DNA of 64,000 nucleotides from a bacterium (GCA_016934955.1 JAFGRY010000050.1:34682-98681), one strand, 5' to 3'; positions 18,383 to 31,878 are shown, numbered from the stretch's first letter. The notes: generated by a model not told the origin, from the sequence alone. Translations and numbers: made by a program.

Positions 18383-19602
18383 CCGTTTCAGCGCCCACAG
18401 TCAGACTGTTCGATCAGAATCCCTATGAGGCCGCGTTCGAGGCGTCGGTTCTCCAGGCCGAGGTGGTCGACGGCAGGAGCCGGGTGATCCTGGACCGGAC
18501 CCTCTTCTATCCGGCATCCGGGGGACAGCCGTGTGACCTTGGGACACTCAACGGCGCTGCCGTACTGGATGTGTTCGAAGACGGCGCGTCGGGAGTCATC
18601 ACTCATGTTGCCGGCGGCCGCTTCACCGGCGGTGACAGGGTGACGGGCCTGGTGGACATGGAGAGGCGGTTCGATCATATGCAGCAGCACTCCGGGCAGC
18701 ACATCCTCTCGGCCGTTTTCCTGGACATCCTTGATGCCACAACAGTGGGATTCCACCTCAGCGCCGACGTGTCGACCCTGGATTTTTCCATTGCACCGCC
18801 TTCCCGGGACGCTCTCGCCCGTGCCGAGCTGGCCGCCAACCGCGTTGTCTACGAAAACCGGCCGGTGTCGGTCAGCAGGGTCACTGCCGCGGAAGCCAGG
18901 AGCCTGCCGCTGCGAAAACCGCCCCCTGAAGTCGAGGACCTGAGAATTGTCCATATCGAGAATCTCGACATGACCGCCTGCTGCGGCACCCATGTGAGAT
19001 CGGCCGGCGAGGTCGGGATGATCAAAGTGCTCGGCTGTGAGAAATTCCGGGAAGGGTGCAGGGTGACCTTCGTCTGCGGCCGGCGGGCCCTCATGGACTA
19101 TCAGCGGAAAAACAGCATCCTCAGCGAGGCGGCCCGCATGCTGACGGTGGGTGAGCACGAGCTGATTCCCCGGGTGTCGGGGCTGCTGGACGACCGGAAA
19201 GGTCTCAAGCAGACAATAACGTCTTTGAAATCCAGGGTGATAGAGTCTGAAGCCGCTGCGCTCTACGCGTCCGCGGCGAAATTCAATACTATTACATTCG
19301 TTTCAGCGGTATACAGCGATTTTTCAGCCAAAGACCTCCAGCAGATGGCCCGCAGTGTCTGCGCCCGCGATGGTGTCGTGTGTGTGCTCGGGCTCGAACA
19401 TGAACGGGCGACCGTCGTCATCGCGCAATCGGCGGATCTCGGTCTTGATATTTCCCGGATAAAAGATGCGGCGGAAGCGGTGATCGAAGGCCGGGGCGGC
19501 GGCAGTGATCTGCTCACCCAGACCAGCGGCCCTGATGCGGCTCGCACGCGTCAGGCAGTGCGCGTCTGTGAAGAAACGGTTAAAAAAATGAGTGAAACGT
19601 AA
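18379..19602 (+). CDS. AlaX-type alanyl-tRNA editing hydrolase with DHHA1 domain
   Basis: 407 residues; the start overlaps the dsbD stop by 4 nt. The N-terminal part matches the editing domain of alanyl-tRNA synthetase (LDRTLFYPASGGQPCDLGTL), with the zinc-binding motifs HSGQH (in MQQHSGQHILSAVF) and CCGTH. The C-terminal half is a DHHA1 domain ending in GRGGGSDLLTQTSG, the usual GGG signature. This is the long AlaX form, which hydrolyses mischarged Ser- or Gly-tRNA(Ala) in trans. The synthetase catalytic domain is absent, so this is not a fragment of alaS. Pairing with dsbD is unusual and probably only organisational. Confidence 0.9.
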   Translation: MTVSAPTVRLFDQNPYEAAFEASVLQAEVVDGRSRVILDRTLFYPASGGQPCDLGTLNGAAVLDVFEDGASGVITHVAGGRFTGGDRVTGLVDMERRFDHMQQHSGQHILSAVFLDILDATTVGFHLSADVSTLDFSIAPPSRDALARAELAANRVVYENRPVSVSRVTAAEARSLPLRKPPPEVEDLRIVHIENLDMTACCGTHVRSAGEVGMIKVLGCEKFREGCRVTFVCGRRALMDYQRKNSILSEAARMLTVGEHELIPRVSGLLDDRKGLKQTITSLKSRVIESEAAALYASAAKFNTITFVSAVYSDFSAKDLQQMARSVCARDGVVCVLGLEHERATVVIAQSADLGLDISRIKDAAEAVIEGRGGGSDLLTQTSGPDAARTRQAVRVCEETVKKMSET

Positions 19603-19661
19603 AAAAAAGATGCATAATTCGCTTTGATTTTTCCCCGCTATTTGTTAGTTTGCAATCAGAA

Positions 19662-19949
19662 ATGATGAACCTGATAACGTTTTTTATAACCATACCATCC
19701 GAGAATCAGGTGCCGTTTGCCCAGTCGGTGGAGGCGCTGCGTTCTCGCTGGAGCAAAGAGAAGATAAGTATCTCTCTTTTTCGGGACGGGGGCCGGCCGG
19801 AACGATTCCTGCTGATGCTGCTGACCGAGAGAACCATTGATGATGTAACCGGAATGATCAGGGATGCCGATGAGGCGGGGCATCTGTTTGCCAGTATGAA
19901 ATCCGCCGAAGGATCCATATCGGTTTCGTATATGGAGCAGGTAGTATAG
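19662..19949 (+). CDS. Small hypothetical protein
   Basis: About 95 residues from the ATG at 19662; an ATG at 19665 and a TTG at 19650 are alternatives, and none has a clear Shine-Dalgarno site. It is a short alpha/beta protein (LITFFITIPSENQVPFAQSV, then EALRSRWSKEKISISLFRDG), with no membrane segment and no cysteine. The alternating beta-alpha-beta pattern resembles small ferredoxin-like folds, but no family was recognised. It lies 22 bp before the next small gene and probably shares its transcript. Confidence 0.55.
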   Translation: MMNLITFFITIPSENQVPFAQSVEALRSRWSKEKISISLFRDGGRPERFLLMLLTERTIDDVTGMIRDADEAGHLFASMKSAEGSISVSYMEQVV

Positions 19950-19971
19950 CGTTCTGTAAGGGGGATCCGAC

Positions 19972-20457
19972 ATGTCGGATATTGTGAACCAGGTAGTTGA
20001 GATTCTCGAACGGGCCGAATCGTTTCTGGTGCCGCTCGAGTGGATCATCGAAAAACTGGAAGAGGCGAATAAACTGCCGTCTATATCCGATGAGGAACTG
20101 ATCGATTCTCTCCGCCAGGATCCCCGCGTAAAAGTGTTCGAGAAAGAAGATCCGGAAGAGATCGCCGGTGAGGAATTTCCCGCTGCCGCTCAATCGATCA
20201 GTTCTCTTGGACTCAGCGGCAGCCCCCGGGTGATGCTGAAATCGCGGGTTCCCACCAAGTCGGAAATCGTCGCGTTTCTGCTGCAGAAAGCGGATCAGAC
20301 CTACGACGCGCTTTTCAAAGCCTGGCAGATCCGGCCCGAGCATGATGAGGATACCGAGGATCAGCTGCTTGACGCCCTGGCAAAGGCCCAGAAGCTGCAG
20401 CGGGAGCTGAGAACCATCAAGCGCCAGCAGGATGCCAAAGTAATCAATGAACATTGA
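19972..20457 (+). CDS. Hypothetical cytoplasmic helical protein
   Basis: 161 residues, with GGGGGATC upstream of the ATG. The N-terminal 60 residues look like a winged-helix or similar small helical domain (EILERAESFLVPLEWIIEKL, then SISDEELIDSLRQDPRVKVF). Residues about 80-161 are helical, charged and probably coiled-coil (AKAQKLQRELRTIKRQQDAK). No signal peptide or membrane segment is seen. It follows the small gene at 19662 and precedes the KamA-like gene by 82 bp. No family was recognised; the N-terminal resemblance to DNA-binding folds is only a visual impression. Confidence 0.6.
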   Translation: MSDIVNQVVEILERAESFLVPLEWIIEKLEEANKLPSISDEELIDSLRQDPRVKVFEKEDPEEIAGEEFPAAAQSISSLGLSGSPRVMLKSRVPTKSEIVAFLLQKADQTYDALFKAWQIRPEHDEDTEDQLLDALAKAQKLQRELRTIKRQQDAKVINEH

Positions 20458-20539
20458 TCGCGGCCCCTGCTGCTTTGCCGGTTGTGTGACATCGTCCACC
20501 GGCGCCCTCCTGTTTTATATCAGTTGATGAATCTGACAC

Positions 20540-21592
20540 ATGACTCCTGAATGGAAGCGGATACTCGCCGAGAGTATTGACAATCCCCGGGATATCGCCG
20601 CACTATCCGGTCTCGATGCCGCGACGCTGGTTTCTGTATGCAGCCGGTATCCCCTGCTCATCAATCCCTATGTGCTGCACACGGCGCAGGCCGGCGGGCC
20701 TCCCCTGCTGAAGCAGGTGATACCCGATCCCCGGGAGCTGGACGATAGAGCGGGCGTGGCAGATCCCCTGGCGGAAGAGCGGGACAGTCCGGTCCCTCTT
20801 CTGACCCACCGTTACCCTGACAGGGTCCTCTTCCTCGTTTCCGGCCGCTGTGCGTCGATCTGCCGTTTCTGCACGAGAAAGCGTAAGATCGGCCGCATGG
20901 ACCCGATTTCCGACAGGGCAATCGAAAACGGTGTCGACTATATACGGGGCAATGACCGTATTCGGGATGTGCTGCTGTCGGGAGGTGATCCCCTTGTGCT
21001 GGAAGATGATCGACTCGCCTGGATCCTGAGCATGGTGAGGAGTATCCCACACGTGGAAACGATCCGCATTGGAACCCGGGTTCCCTGTTTCCTGCCCCAG
21101 CGGATAACACCGGGGCTGGTACGGGTATTACGCCGGTTCCAGCCACTCTATGTAAACATGCATTTCAATCATCCAGCTGAAATCACTCCCGAGGCCGCCG
21201 CGGCATGTTTGAAGCTGGCTGACGCAGGACTGCCGCTGGGCTCCCAGACTGTGCTTTTAAGAGGTGTCAATGACAATGCCTCGATTCTTGCCGGGCTCAT
21301 GAGGGCGCTCCTGCGGATCAGGGTGAAGCCCTACTACCTGCTGCAGGCCGATCTCACCAGAGGCACCGATCATTTTCGCACCAGAACAGGGACCGGTCTC
21401 GAGATCATGAAACAGATGCGGGGCCATATCTCGGGGATGGCGGTTCCCGCGTTTGTCATGGACCTTCCCGGGGGCGGGGGAAAGGTGCCGCTGCTGCCGG
21501 ATTATGTGCAATCACGGGACCCCGATTCGCTGACCCTGCGCAATTACCGCGGGGACCTATACACCTATCCGGAGCCGCATACCGGCGGCTGA
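20540..21592 (+). CDS. KamA-family radical SAM enzyme (possible EF-P beta-lysylation protein EpmB)
   Basis: 350 residues with the radical SAM cluster motif CASICRFCTRKRK (CxxxCxxC) near residue 103, the SAM-binding stretch LLSGGDPLVL, and the family end VMDLPGGGGKVPLLPDYV. It is a lysine 2,3-aminomutase homologue but about 90 residues shorter than the ablA product at 31.9-33.2 kb. It also lacks that enzyme's C-terminal Cys-rich tail. This length is typical of EpmB, which makes (R)-beta-lysine for elongation factor P. No epmA or efp gene is in the window, so the exact substrate remains open. The beta-galactosidase gene starts 37 bp later. Confidence 0.8.
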   Translation: MTPEWKRILAESIDNPRDIAALSGLDAATLVSVCSRYPLLINPYVLHTAQAGGPPLLKQVIPDPRELDDRAGVADPLAEERDSPVPLLTHRYPDRVLFLVSGRCASICRFCTRKRKIGRMDPISDRAIENGVDYIRGNDRIRDVLLSGGDPLVLEDDRLAWILSMVRSIPHVETIRIGTRVPCFLPQRITPGLVRVLRRFQPLYVNMHFNHPAEITPEAAAACLKLADAGLPLGSQTVLLRGVNDNASILAGLMRALLRIRVKPYYLLQADLTRGTDHFRTRTGTGLEIMKQMRGHISGMAVPAFVMDLPGGGGKVPLLPDYVQSRDPDSLTLRNYRGDLYTYPEPHTGG

Positions 21593-26024
<4,432 letters not shown>

Positions 26025-26064
26025 AAGAGAAGCAGCGGGGGGCACAACAAGCGAGGAGATCGTC

Positions 26065-27627
26065 ATGACCACCAGATCCAGCCAATCGAGACGAGAGTTT
26101 TTAAAGGCCGCCGCGGCGGGGGCGGCCGCGGTTACCCTGGGACAGCTGGGCTGTTCCGGATCCCCGGGGAAAAAGCGGCCGAATATCATTTACATTCTGG
26201 CCGATGATCTGGGGTATGGCGAGCTCGGATGCTACGGTCAGGAGAAGATACTGACCCCGAACATCGACGCCCTGGCGGCAGCGGGCATGCGGTTCACGCA
26301 GCATTACTCCGGGAGCCCGGTGTGCGCGCCGTCCCGCTGCACGCTCCTCACCGGCAAGCATACCGGCCATGCCTACATCAGGGGAAACGACGAGTGGGGA
26401 TCCAGGGGCAACGTGTGGGATTATCTGGAAATGATCAGGCATCCCGAGCTGGAGGGGCAGCGGCCGATTCCCGCGGACACGGAGACGGTCGGGAAGATGC
26501 TGCAGCGTCAGGGATACACAACCGCCTGTATCGGCAAATGGGGGCTGGGGGCTCCGGGCACGGAGGGGGTGCCCAACAAGCAGGGATTCGATCTCTTTTT
26601 CGGCTACAACTGTCAGCGGCAGGCGCACACCTACTATCCGAAGCATCTCTGGAGAAATGAGGAGAAAGTTATTCTCGACAACAGGATCGTGGCGCCGCAC
26701 GCCAATCTGGCGGAAGGAGCCGATCCCGACGATCCGGAAAGCTACGCCGATTTCACGCTGAACGAGTACAGTCCCGATCTCATGGGCAGGGAAGCGCTGG
26801 CGTTCATCGAGGAGAATCAGGACAATCCGTTCTTCCTCTATTTCTCGACGACCATTCCCCACCTGCCGATACAGGCACCGCCGGCGTATGTGCAGATGTA
26901 TCGGGAGAAATTCGGGGAGGAAGAGCCCTATACCGGTACCGGCTATTTTCCGCATCGGTATCCCCGGGCCGGTTACGCGGGCATGATCACCTATCTGGAC
27001 GACCAGGTCGGCGCCCTGGTGAAAAAACTCAAAGACCTGGGCCTCTATGACAATACGCTGATCATGTTTTCCAGCGACAACGGGCCGACCTACACCGGCG
27101 GTGTGGATGTCGATTTCTTCAACAGCGCCGGGCCGTTTCAGAACGGGTACGGACGCACCAAGGGATTCACCTACGAGGGAGGGATCCGGGTGCCGTTCAT
27201 CGCCTGCTGGCCGGGGGTGATTCGCCCGGGATCGGTGTCAGACCGTATTTCCGCCTTCTGGGATCTGTTCCCGACGCTGGCAGAGGTCGCCGGCGCACCC
27301 GCGCCCGGGGACAGCGACGGGATCAGCTTTCTGCCCGACCTGAAAGGCAGGCGCAATCCCGGGCGGCATGAGTTCCTTTACTGGGAGTTTCCCGCATACG
27401 CGGGACAGCAGGCGGTCAGAATGGGCCGCTGGAAGGGGATCCGGAAAAATATTTTCCAGGGCAACATGACCATCGAGCTGTATGATCTCGAGAACGATCT
27501 GCGGGAGACAACGGACGTCGCCGATGCCCATCCTGATATCGTGGCGAAGATCGAAGCCGTGATGCGGGAGCAGCACGTTCCGGCCGAACTGGAGCGGTTC
27601 AAGATCACCCAGCTCGGTGACGCGTAA
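26065..27627 (+). CDS. Tat-exported type I sulfatase
   Basis: The ATG at 26065 is preceded by AGGAG; the longer upstream frame is not needed. The 520-residue product begins with a twin-arginine signal (SRREFLKAAAAGAAAV) ending near LGCSG, so it may also be lipidated. Type I sulfatase hallmarks are clear: NIIYILADDLGYGELGCYG with metal-binding aspartates, CAPSRCTLLTGK with the cysteine that becomes formylglycine, and GKWGLG. The C-terminal end has the usual LYDLENDLRETTDVA. Cys-type sulfatases need formylglycine installation; no dedicated anaerobic maturase is adjacent, although the radical SAM enzyme at 38.6 kb is distantly of that superfamily. It probably removes sulfate from a glycan degraded by the two upstream enzymes. 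Confidence 0.92.
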   Translation: MTTRSSQSRREFLKAAAAGAAAVTLGQLGCSGSPGKKRPNIIYILADDLGYGELGCYGQEKILTPNIDALAAAGMRFTQHYSGSPVCAPSRCTLLTGKHTGHAYIRGNDEWGSRGNVWDYLEMIRHPELEGQRPIPADTETVGKMLQRQGYTTACIGKWGLGAPGTEGVPNKQGFDLFFGYNCQRQAHTYYPKHLWRNEEKVILDNRIVAPHANLAEGADPDDPESYADFTLNEYSPDLMGREALAFIEENQDNPFFLYFSTTIPHLPIQAPPAYVQMYREKFGEEEPYTGTGYFPHRYPRAGYAGMITYLDDQVGALVKKLKDLGLYDNTLIMFSSDNGPTYTGGVDVDFFNSAGPFQNGYGRTKGFTYEGGIRVPFIACWPGVIRPGSVSDRISAFWDLFPTLAEVAGAPAPGDSDGISFLPDLKGRRNPGRHEFLYWEFPAYAGQQAVRMGRWKGIRKNIFQGNMTIELYDLENDLRETTDVADAHPDIVAKIEAVMREQHVPAELERFKITQLGDA

Positions 27628-27658
27628 ACGGGTGACACCGCCCGGCGCCATAATTCAC

Positions 27659-27687
27659 TTGCTTTTCACCGGCGGGGATCGTATTTT
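27659..27687 (+). promoter_or_regulatory. marR promoter
   Basis: TTGCTT (27659-27664), a 17-bp spacer and TATTTT (27682-27687). The palindrome at 27689 starts one base after the -10 box, so a bound regulator would block this promoter. Confidence 0.6.
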
Positions 27688-27688
27688 G

Positions 27689-27705
27689 GTTAGGCGGTGT
27701 CTAAC
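27689..27705. promoter_or_regulatory. Palindromic operator O1 (GTTAG-N7-CTAAC)
   Basis: GTTAGGCGGTGTCTAAC is an imperfect 17-bp palindrome with perfect GTTAG/CTAAC arms. It lies 18 bp before the marR start and overlaps the expected transcription start. The same arms recur at 28171-28183 before lon, so both are likely sites for the MarR protein. Confidence 0.65.
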
Positions 27706-27723
27706 TAATTTGCCGGAGTCCGG

Positions 27724-28140
27724 ATGGACTACTATGCGCTACTACTGAGGGCTCTGAAACAGTTTGATCAGCACGGCAGGCGCTGTCAGGATGAGGTGAG
27801 CCGCAGAACAGGGCTCGCTGAACTGAAACAGAACCAGTTCAGGTACCTCGAGATCATTGCAGAAAACGACGATCTGACGCCGGGAGGGTTTGCCGAGATT
27901 CTGCGTGTTACCAGGCCGTCCGTTAGCGAGATCGTGGTGCAGCTTGTGAATCTCGACTGTGTGCGGAAGCAGCAGTGCGTCCGGGACGGCAGGCGGTATT
28001 ATATCAGGCTCACTGAACGGGGACAGCAGATAGTGAGTTCCCGGTACCTGATGCAGCGCCGGATGGCGGAACGGATCCGGCGGTCGCTTACCGACGAGGA
28101 AGTGAGGGAATTTGTGCGTCTGCTGGAAAAGATACAATAG
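27724..28140 (+). CDS. MarR-family transcriptional regulator
   Basis: 138 residues. The winged helix has the typical order: helices around LKQNQFRYLEIIAENDDLTP, recognition region GGFAEILRVTRPSVSEIVVQL, and wing KQQCVRDGRRYYIRLTERG. MarR dimers bind 16-20 bp palindromes and are often released by small ligands or thiol oxidation. Here the cysteines in RRCQD, LDCVRKQQC and C of the wing could be redox-sensitive, which is speculation. The gene lies between two GTTAG...CTAAC palindromes, one over its own promoter and one upstream of lon, suggesting autoregulation and control of lon. Closely packed Cys residues near the wing are unusual but not unique. Confidence 0.88.
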   Translation: MDYYALLLRALKQFDQHGRRCQDEVSRRTGLAELKQNQFRYLEIIAENDDLTPGGFAEILRVTRPSVSEIVVQLVNLDCVRKQQCVRDGRRYYIRLTERGQQIVSSRYLMQRRMAERIRRSLTDEEVREFVRLLEKIQ

Positions 28141-28170
28141 GGCGGGGGTTTTTTTTGTAATAATTAGTTA

Positions 28171-28183
28171 GTTAGGATCTAAC
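28171..28183. promoter_or_regulatory. Palindromic operator O2 (GTTAG-N3-CTAAC) upstream of lon
   Basis: GTTAGGATCTAAC is a palindrome with the same arms as O1 but a 3-bp centre. A candidate lon promoter, TTGTAA (28155-28160) with a 17-bp spacer and TCTAAC (28178-28183), would place the operator across the -10 box. An extra TTAG lies directly upstream. The promoter reading is tentative; the shared arms are plain. Confidence 0.6.
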
Positions 28184-28220
28184 GAAACATTTTGCCTGCT
28201 GGGGCGTTTAACGAACAGTA

Positions 28221-28253
28221 CCCCGGAACCGGGACTTCCGTCCGGGGGGATCA
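28221..28253 (-). repeat. Degenerate copy of the GATC-CCCCGGAC hairpin repeat in the lon leader
   Basis: Read on the minus strand this begins TGATCCCCCCGGAC followed by loop GGAA and GTCC, matching the first hairpin of the repeats at 62157, 63699 and 63812. It lies about 20 bp before the lon start codon, so the hairpin would sit close to the ribosome binding site. Confidence 0.5.
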
Positions 28254-28273
28254 CAAAAAAACGGGAAACGACA

Positions 28274-30655
28274 ATGGAAGAACATGATCATATCGGACCG
28301 GAACTGCTGGTGCTGCCGATCTACAATACCGTAATCCTCGCCGGCATGACAACACAGATATTTGTCGACAGGGAAAAAGGCGCCCAGATCAAGGCCCAGA
28401 TGGACAATACCGGGACCTTTCTGCTCGGGCTGACGGTTAAGGATGAATTCGCGGAGGGCGAGCTTTCCGGGAACAGTTTTTACCGGGTCGGCACTCTGAT
28501 CAAGCTGGATGCGGTCAGACCGGCGGATTCCGGGTACCTGCTGATACTGAAAGCACTGAAGCGCATTCATGCCGACCGGATCACGGCGGACAGAACCCGT
28601 ATTTCGGCGGTATATTCGTACCTGGATGACCGGCGGGATCTCGGTGAGCCGGAACGGTTCGCCATGGCGGAAGCGATGCGAGTCCTGATCAGGGATATCG
28701 GCCGGAATTTCAAAGGCGCCGAACCCTTTTTGAAACGGGTGGATGCCATGCGGGTCCCCGATGATCTTATGGGATTCGCCATGCCCCATCTGGAGGTGCC
28801 GCTGCAGGAGAAACAGGCGCTGCTGGAAATCGCTTCAGAACGGGACCGCTGTCTGAAATTTCTCGATTTGCTGCGGCTGCAGAAAGAGGAGATCAGTCTC
28901 AAGATCGAGCTTTCGGAGAAATTGAATAAAAAGTTGAACAGCAGCCACCGGGAGGCGATCCTGCGGGAGCAGCTCAAGGCAATCCAGGACGAACTGAAGG
29001 AAACACAGGATGGCGCCGCTGAAGCTCCGGACTACCGAACGCGCATCAACGAGGCCATGATGCCGGAAGCGGTGAAGACGGTGGCGCTTGCCGAACTCGA
29101 AAAGATGGAGACCTTCGGCCCCAAGCATCATGAATTCGGACTGGTGAAAAATTATCTCGAGCTGCTGCTTTCACTGCCGTGGAAGCCCGGCAGAAAACGA
29201 CGGATCGATCTGGATAAGGCCAGGGCGGTCCTGGATGCCCGGCATTACGGGCTGGGAGATGTAAAGGACCGGATTATACAGCATCTCGCGGTGATGAAGC
29301 TCAAGAAAGGGCGCCGGGGATCCATTCTGCTGCTGGCGGGTCCTCCCGGAACCGGAAAAACGAGTCTCGGAAAGAGTATCGCCGAAGCGCTTAAACGGAA
29401 ATACGTACGCATAAGCCTGGGAGGGATCAAGGACGAGGCCGAAATCAGAGGCCATCGCCGCACGTATGTCGGTGCGCTGCCCGGCAGAATTATCCAGGGA
29501 ATGAAGCAGGCCGGGGAAACGAATCCCGTTTTTGTGCTCGATGAGGTCGATAAACTGATGACCGCCTACAGCGGTGACCCGGCGAGCGCGTTGCTGGAGG
29601 TGCTCGATCCCGAACAGAACAGCACCTTCACCGATCACTACCTTGAAGTGCCCTACGATTTGTCGGATGTGTTCTTTATCGCCACGGCTAACTACCGCAA
29701 CGCCATTCCGGCGCCGCTGCTGGATCGGATGGAGGTGATCGACATCACCAGTTACACGAATCGGGAAAAATTCGAAATCGCCAAACGCCACCTTCTGCCC
29801 GAGGTCCTGGACGAGCACGGGCTGAAGCGGAAACAGGTCACTGTCGATGACGAGGCGGTGGGCGACATTATCGACAAGTACACCCGGGAGGCGGGCGTCC
29901 GCGGGCTGAAGAAGCAGCTGGCCAAAATAGCGCGGGTGATCACCGAGAAGATCGTGAGCGGAAAAGCGAAGATCCCGATTGAGGTGACGAAAGAGTCGCT
30001 GAAGGATGTTCTGGGCAAGGAAACGGTCCGCCTGGAGGACTGCCTGAAGCAGGCGGTGCCCGGCATCGCCACCGGTCTCGCCTGGACCCCGGTCGGGGGT
30101 GATATTCTCTTCATCGAAGCGACGGCGATGAACGGCAAGGGCGAACTGATCCTTACCGGACAGCTTGGTGATGTCATGAAAGAGTCGGCGAAAATATCTC
30201 TCAGCCTTATCCGTTCCCGGCTGGGACACATGATCAGTTCCTTCGATTTCGCCAAGACCGACCTCCACATACACGTGCCGTCCGGGGCCGTGCCCAAAGA
30301 CGGGCCCTCGGCCGGTATCACCCTCTTTGTCGCGCTTGCCTCGCTGCTGCTGCGCAGGGCGGTAGATACAAAAACGGCCATGACCGGAGAAATCACGCTC
30401 CGGGGATCGGTGCTGCCGGTGGGGGGTATCAAGGAGAAGGTCCTGGCCGCGCACCGGGCGGGGATCACCCGGATCATTCTGGCGAAAGCGAATGAGGACG
30501 ACCTGAAGGATCTGCCGGCGGAGATTACAGACCGGCTCGAATGGATCACTGTGGAAACGATCGAAGAGGTGGTGAAGGCTGCCCTGGACATCGAACTCCC
30601 GGTACCGGAAATGCTTGTCCTGCGGCCTGAAGAGGAGACAGTGCCGTACAATTAA
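28274..30655 (+). CDS. lon: ATP-dependent protease Lon
   Basis: 793 residues, the normal Lon length. An N-terminal substrate-binding LON domain (LLVLPIYNTVILAGMTTQIF) is followed by a helical region (HREAILREQLKAIQDELKE). The AAA+ module has Walker A GPPGTGKTS and Walker B VFVLDEVDK. The C-terminal protease domain has catalytic serine in PKDGPSAGIT and lysine in IKEKVLAAHRAG. Lon degrades misfolded and regulatory proteins in the cytoplasm. Upstream lie the MarR-type operator O2 and a degenerate hairpin repeat, so expression may be controlled by the neighbouring MarR protein. It converges on the abl operon, leaving a gap of 45 bp. Confidence 0.95.
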   Translation: MEEHDHIGPELLVLPIYNTVILAGMTTQIFVDREKGAQIKAQMDNTGTFLLGLTVKDEFAEGELSGNSFYRVGTLIKLDAVRPADSGYLLILKALKRIHADRITADRTRISAVYSYLDDRRDLGEPERFAMAEAMRVLIRDIGRNFKGAEPFLKRVDAMRVPDDLMGFAMPHLEVPLQEKQALLEIASERDRCLKFLDLLRLQKEEISLKIELSEKLNKKLNSSHREAILREQLKAIQDELKETQDGAAEAPDYRTRINEAMMPEAVKTVALAELEKMETFGPKHHEFGLVKNYLELLLSLPWKPGRKRRIDLDKARAVLDARHYGLGDVKDRIIQHLAVMKLKKGRRGSILLLAGPPGTGKTSLGKSIAEALKRKYVRISLGGIKDEAEIRGHRRTYVGALPGRIIQGMKQAGETNPVFVLDEVDKLMTAYSGDPASALLEVLDPEQNSTFTDHYLEVPYDLSDVFFIATANYRNAIPAPLLDRMEVIDITSYTNREKFEIAKRHLLPEVLDEHGLKRKQVTVDDEAVGDIIDKYTREAGVRGLKKQLAKIARVITEKIVSGKAKIPIEVTKESLKDVLGKETVRLEDCLKQAVPGIATGLAWTPVGGDILFIEATAMNGKGELILTGQLGDVMKESAKISLSLIRSRLGHMISSFDFAKTDLHIHVPSGAVPKDGPSAGITLFVALASLLLRRAVDTKTAMTGEITLRGSVLPVGGIKEKVLAAHRAGITRIILAKANEDDLKDLPAEITDRLEWITVETIEEVVKAALDIELPVPEMLVLRPEEETVPYN

Positions 30656-30700
30656 GCGGGGAGGGCGAGGCACGCACCGTTTCGGGAAATAGATCCCTGT

Positions 30701-31546
30701 TCAGCTGAATGTCTTGTGCCAGACGTTCATACTTTCGATTCTGCCGAAGATGTCCGTATTATTGACCAGGGTGCCGCTGAACGCGTATCCGGCTTTGGCA
30801 AAGGTGATATTCATGCCGGCGGAGAAGGCCCGGGCGATGGTATAGTGACAGGTGATTCCTTTCCTGAGAATCTCCTCTTCCATCAATGTCAGGAGGTGCG
30901 ATGCGAGACCGTGTCCGCGTTCGGCCGGAAGAGTGGCGAAATCCGTCATCTCGACGCTCCCGTTTGCGGGGTCGGTTTCGGACGAGGCGGCGGCAATGAG
31001 ATCGGCTCCCCTGAACACGCCGAAATAGTAGATGTGGCTCTCCATGGTGCGGATCAGGTAGTCCGGGTCATGGATGGGAAAAGGATAGGAAGGAAAGACA
31101 TCCCGGTAGAGGCCCGCCAGCGCGGGCGCGTCCCGGTCGCCCAGAGGGCGCATGGTGTACCCGGCGGGAAGTTCCGCCGGGGGATCCTCATCCGCTTTCT
31201 CCTCAGCGAGTTTCAGGTTCTTTCTGATCAGTTCCCGCTCCCGCCCGGCGGGGGTGGAACGGTCATCGTCGAGAAATTTCGAGAAAAACAGCGCCTTGTC
31301 CCCGTTGCGATAGTATTCAGGTATCATTGCCTCGCGAACGTACTGTTTCCGTTTGAAATAATCGCGGGCGGCCACGGGGATTTTTGTAAAGATCTTTGTA
31401 TATCCCTGTTCTCGAGCCAGGCGTTCCAGTTGTTCCGGCATGGTACTGTAGTCGGAAGGGTGCAGCTTCATCAGGTAGGCCCTGTTGTTACGCTTGCCGT
31501 GCTGTACCCTGGACCGGCCGATGGTTTCGATAACATCAAAGTTCAT
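30701..31546 (-). CDS. ablB: Beta-lysine N-acetyltransferase (AblB)
   Basis: The ATG at 31546 follows GGAGG on the minus strand and overlaps the preceding stop (ATGA). A longer frame reaching 31861 is the shadow of the symporter gene. The product is 281 residues. The N-terminal half begins [20 protein letters not shown] and has [16 protein letters not shown], characteristic of AblB. The C-terminal half is a GNAT acetyltransferase, with [17 protein letters not shown] as the acetyl-CoA loop. AblB converts beta-lysine to N-epsilon-acetyl-beta-lysine, a compatible solute used against salt stress by methanogens and some anaerobic bacteria. The partner aminomutase AblA is encoded first in the same operon. 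Confidence 0.9.
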   Translation of the reverse strand: MNFDVIETIGRSRVQHGKRNNRAYLMKLHPSDYSTMPEQLERLAREQGYTKIFTKIPVAARDYFKRKQYVREAMIPEYYRNGDKALFFSKFLDDDRSTPAGRERELIRKNLKLAEEKADEDPPAELPAGYTMRPLGDRDAPALAGLYRDVFPSYPFPIHDPDYLIRTMESHIYYFGVFRGADLIAAASSETDPANGSVEMTDFATLPAERGHGLASHLLTLMEEEILRKGITCHYTIARAFSAGMNITFAKAGYAFSGTLVNNTDIFGRIESMNVWHKTFS

Positions 31547-31869
31547 TCGGTCCTCCTGTTCAGCATCAGTGACAGAGAGACGAAGAGGATCAGCGATACA
31601 CCGATCCCGTAGATACTGGGATCGAGCCCTTTCCAGGTCTCGCTGCCGCTGAAAATGAGATAAAGGGTTGTCCCGCCGCCGCAGAGCCCGATGGAGAAGC
31701 CGCCGCCGACATCGGTGGCCACGATGGACATACCGACATGCGAAGGCTTGATGCTGCGCCCTCCCACATAGTAATCCTCTCTTGAACTGTTCCTGCGGTA
31801 AAAATAGAAACCGACTCCGAGAACGAGCAGAAAGTAAATCGCAAAAATGACATAATCCCAAACGTGCAT
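31543..31869 (-). CDS. Internally deleted sodium:solute symporter remnant (SSS family)
   Basis: Only 108 residues against about 450-550 for the family. Residues 1-66 are a typical SSS N terminus: TM1 ([19 protein letters not shown]), the [10 protein letters not shown] motif, then [17 protein letters not shown]. From about residue 75 the sequence jumps to [20 protein letters not shown], which looks like the last membrane helix of the same family. The middle ten or so helices are missing, yet the frame is kept, with a start 9 bp after ablA and a stop overlapping ablB. Transport by this product alone is unlikely. It may survive for translational coupling to ablB, or as a small two-helix membrane protein. 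An assembly error would also need excluding. Confidence 0.7.
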   Translation of the reverse strand: MHVWDYVIFAIYFLLVLGVGFYFYRRNSSREDYYVGGRSIKPSHVGMSIVATDVGGGFSIGLCGGGTTLYLIFSGSETWKGLDPSIYGIGVSLILFVSLSLMLNRRTE

Positions 31870-31878
31870 ACGTCCCGC

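Noticed and set aside
29171..30673. 500-residue open frame antisense to lon
   Set aside because: Shadow frame in GC-rich coding DNA; lon on the other strand is certain and the antisense product shows no domain.
31547..31861. N-terminal extension of AblB
   Set aside because: The extra 105 residues are a frameshifted reading of the symporter remnant; the ATG at 31546 has GGAGG and overlaps the previous stop.
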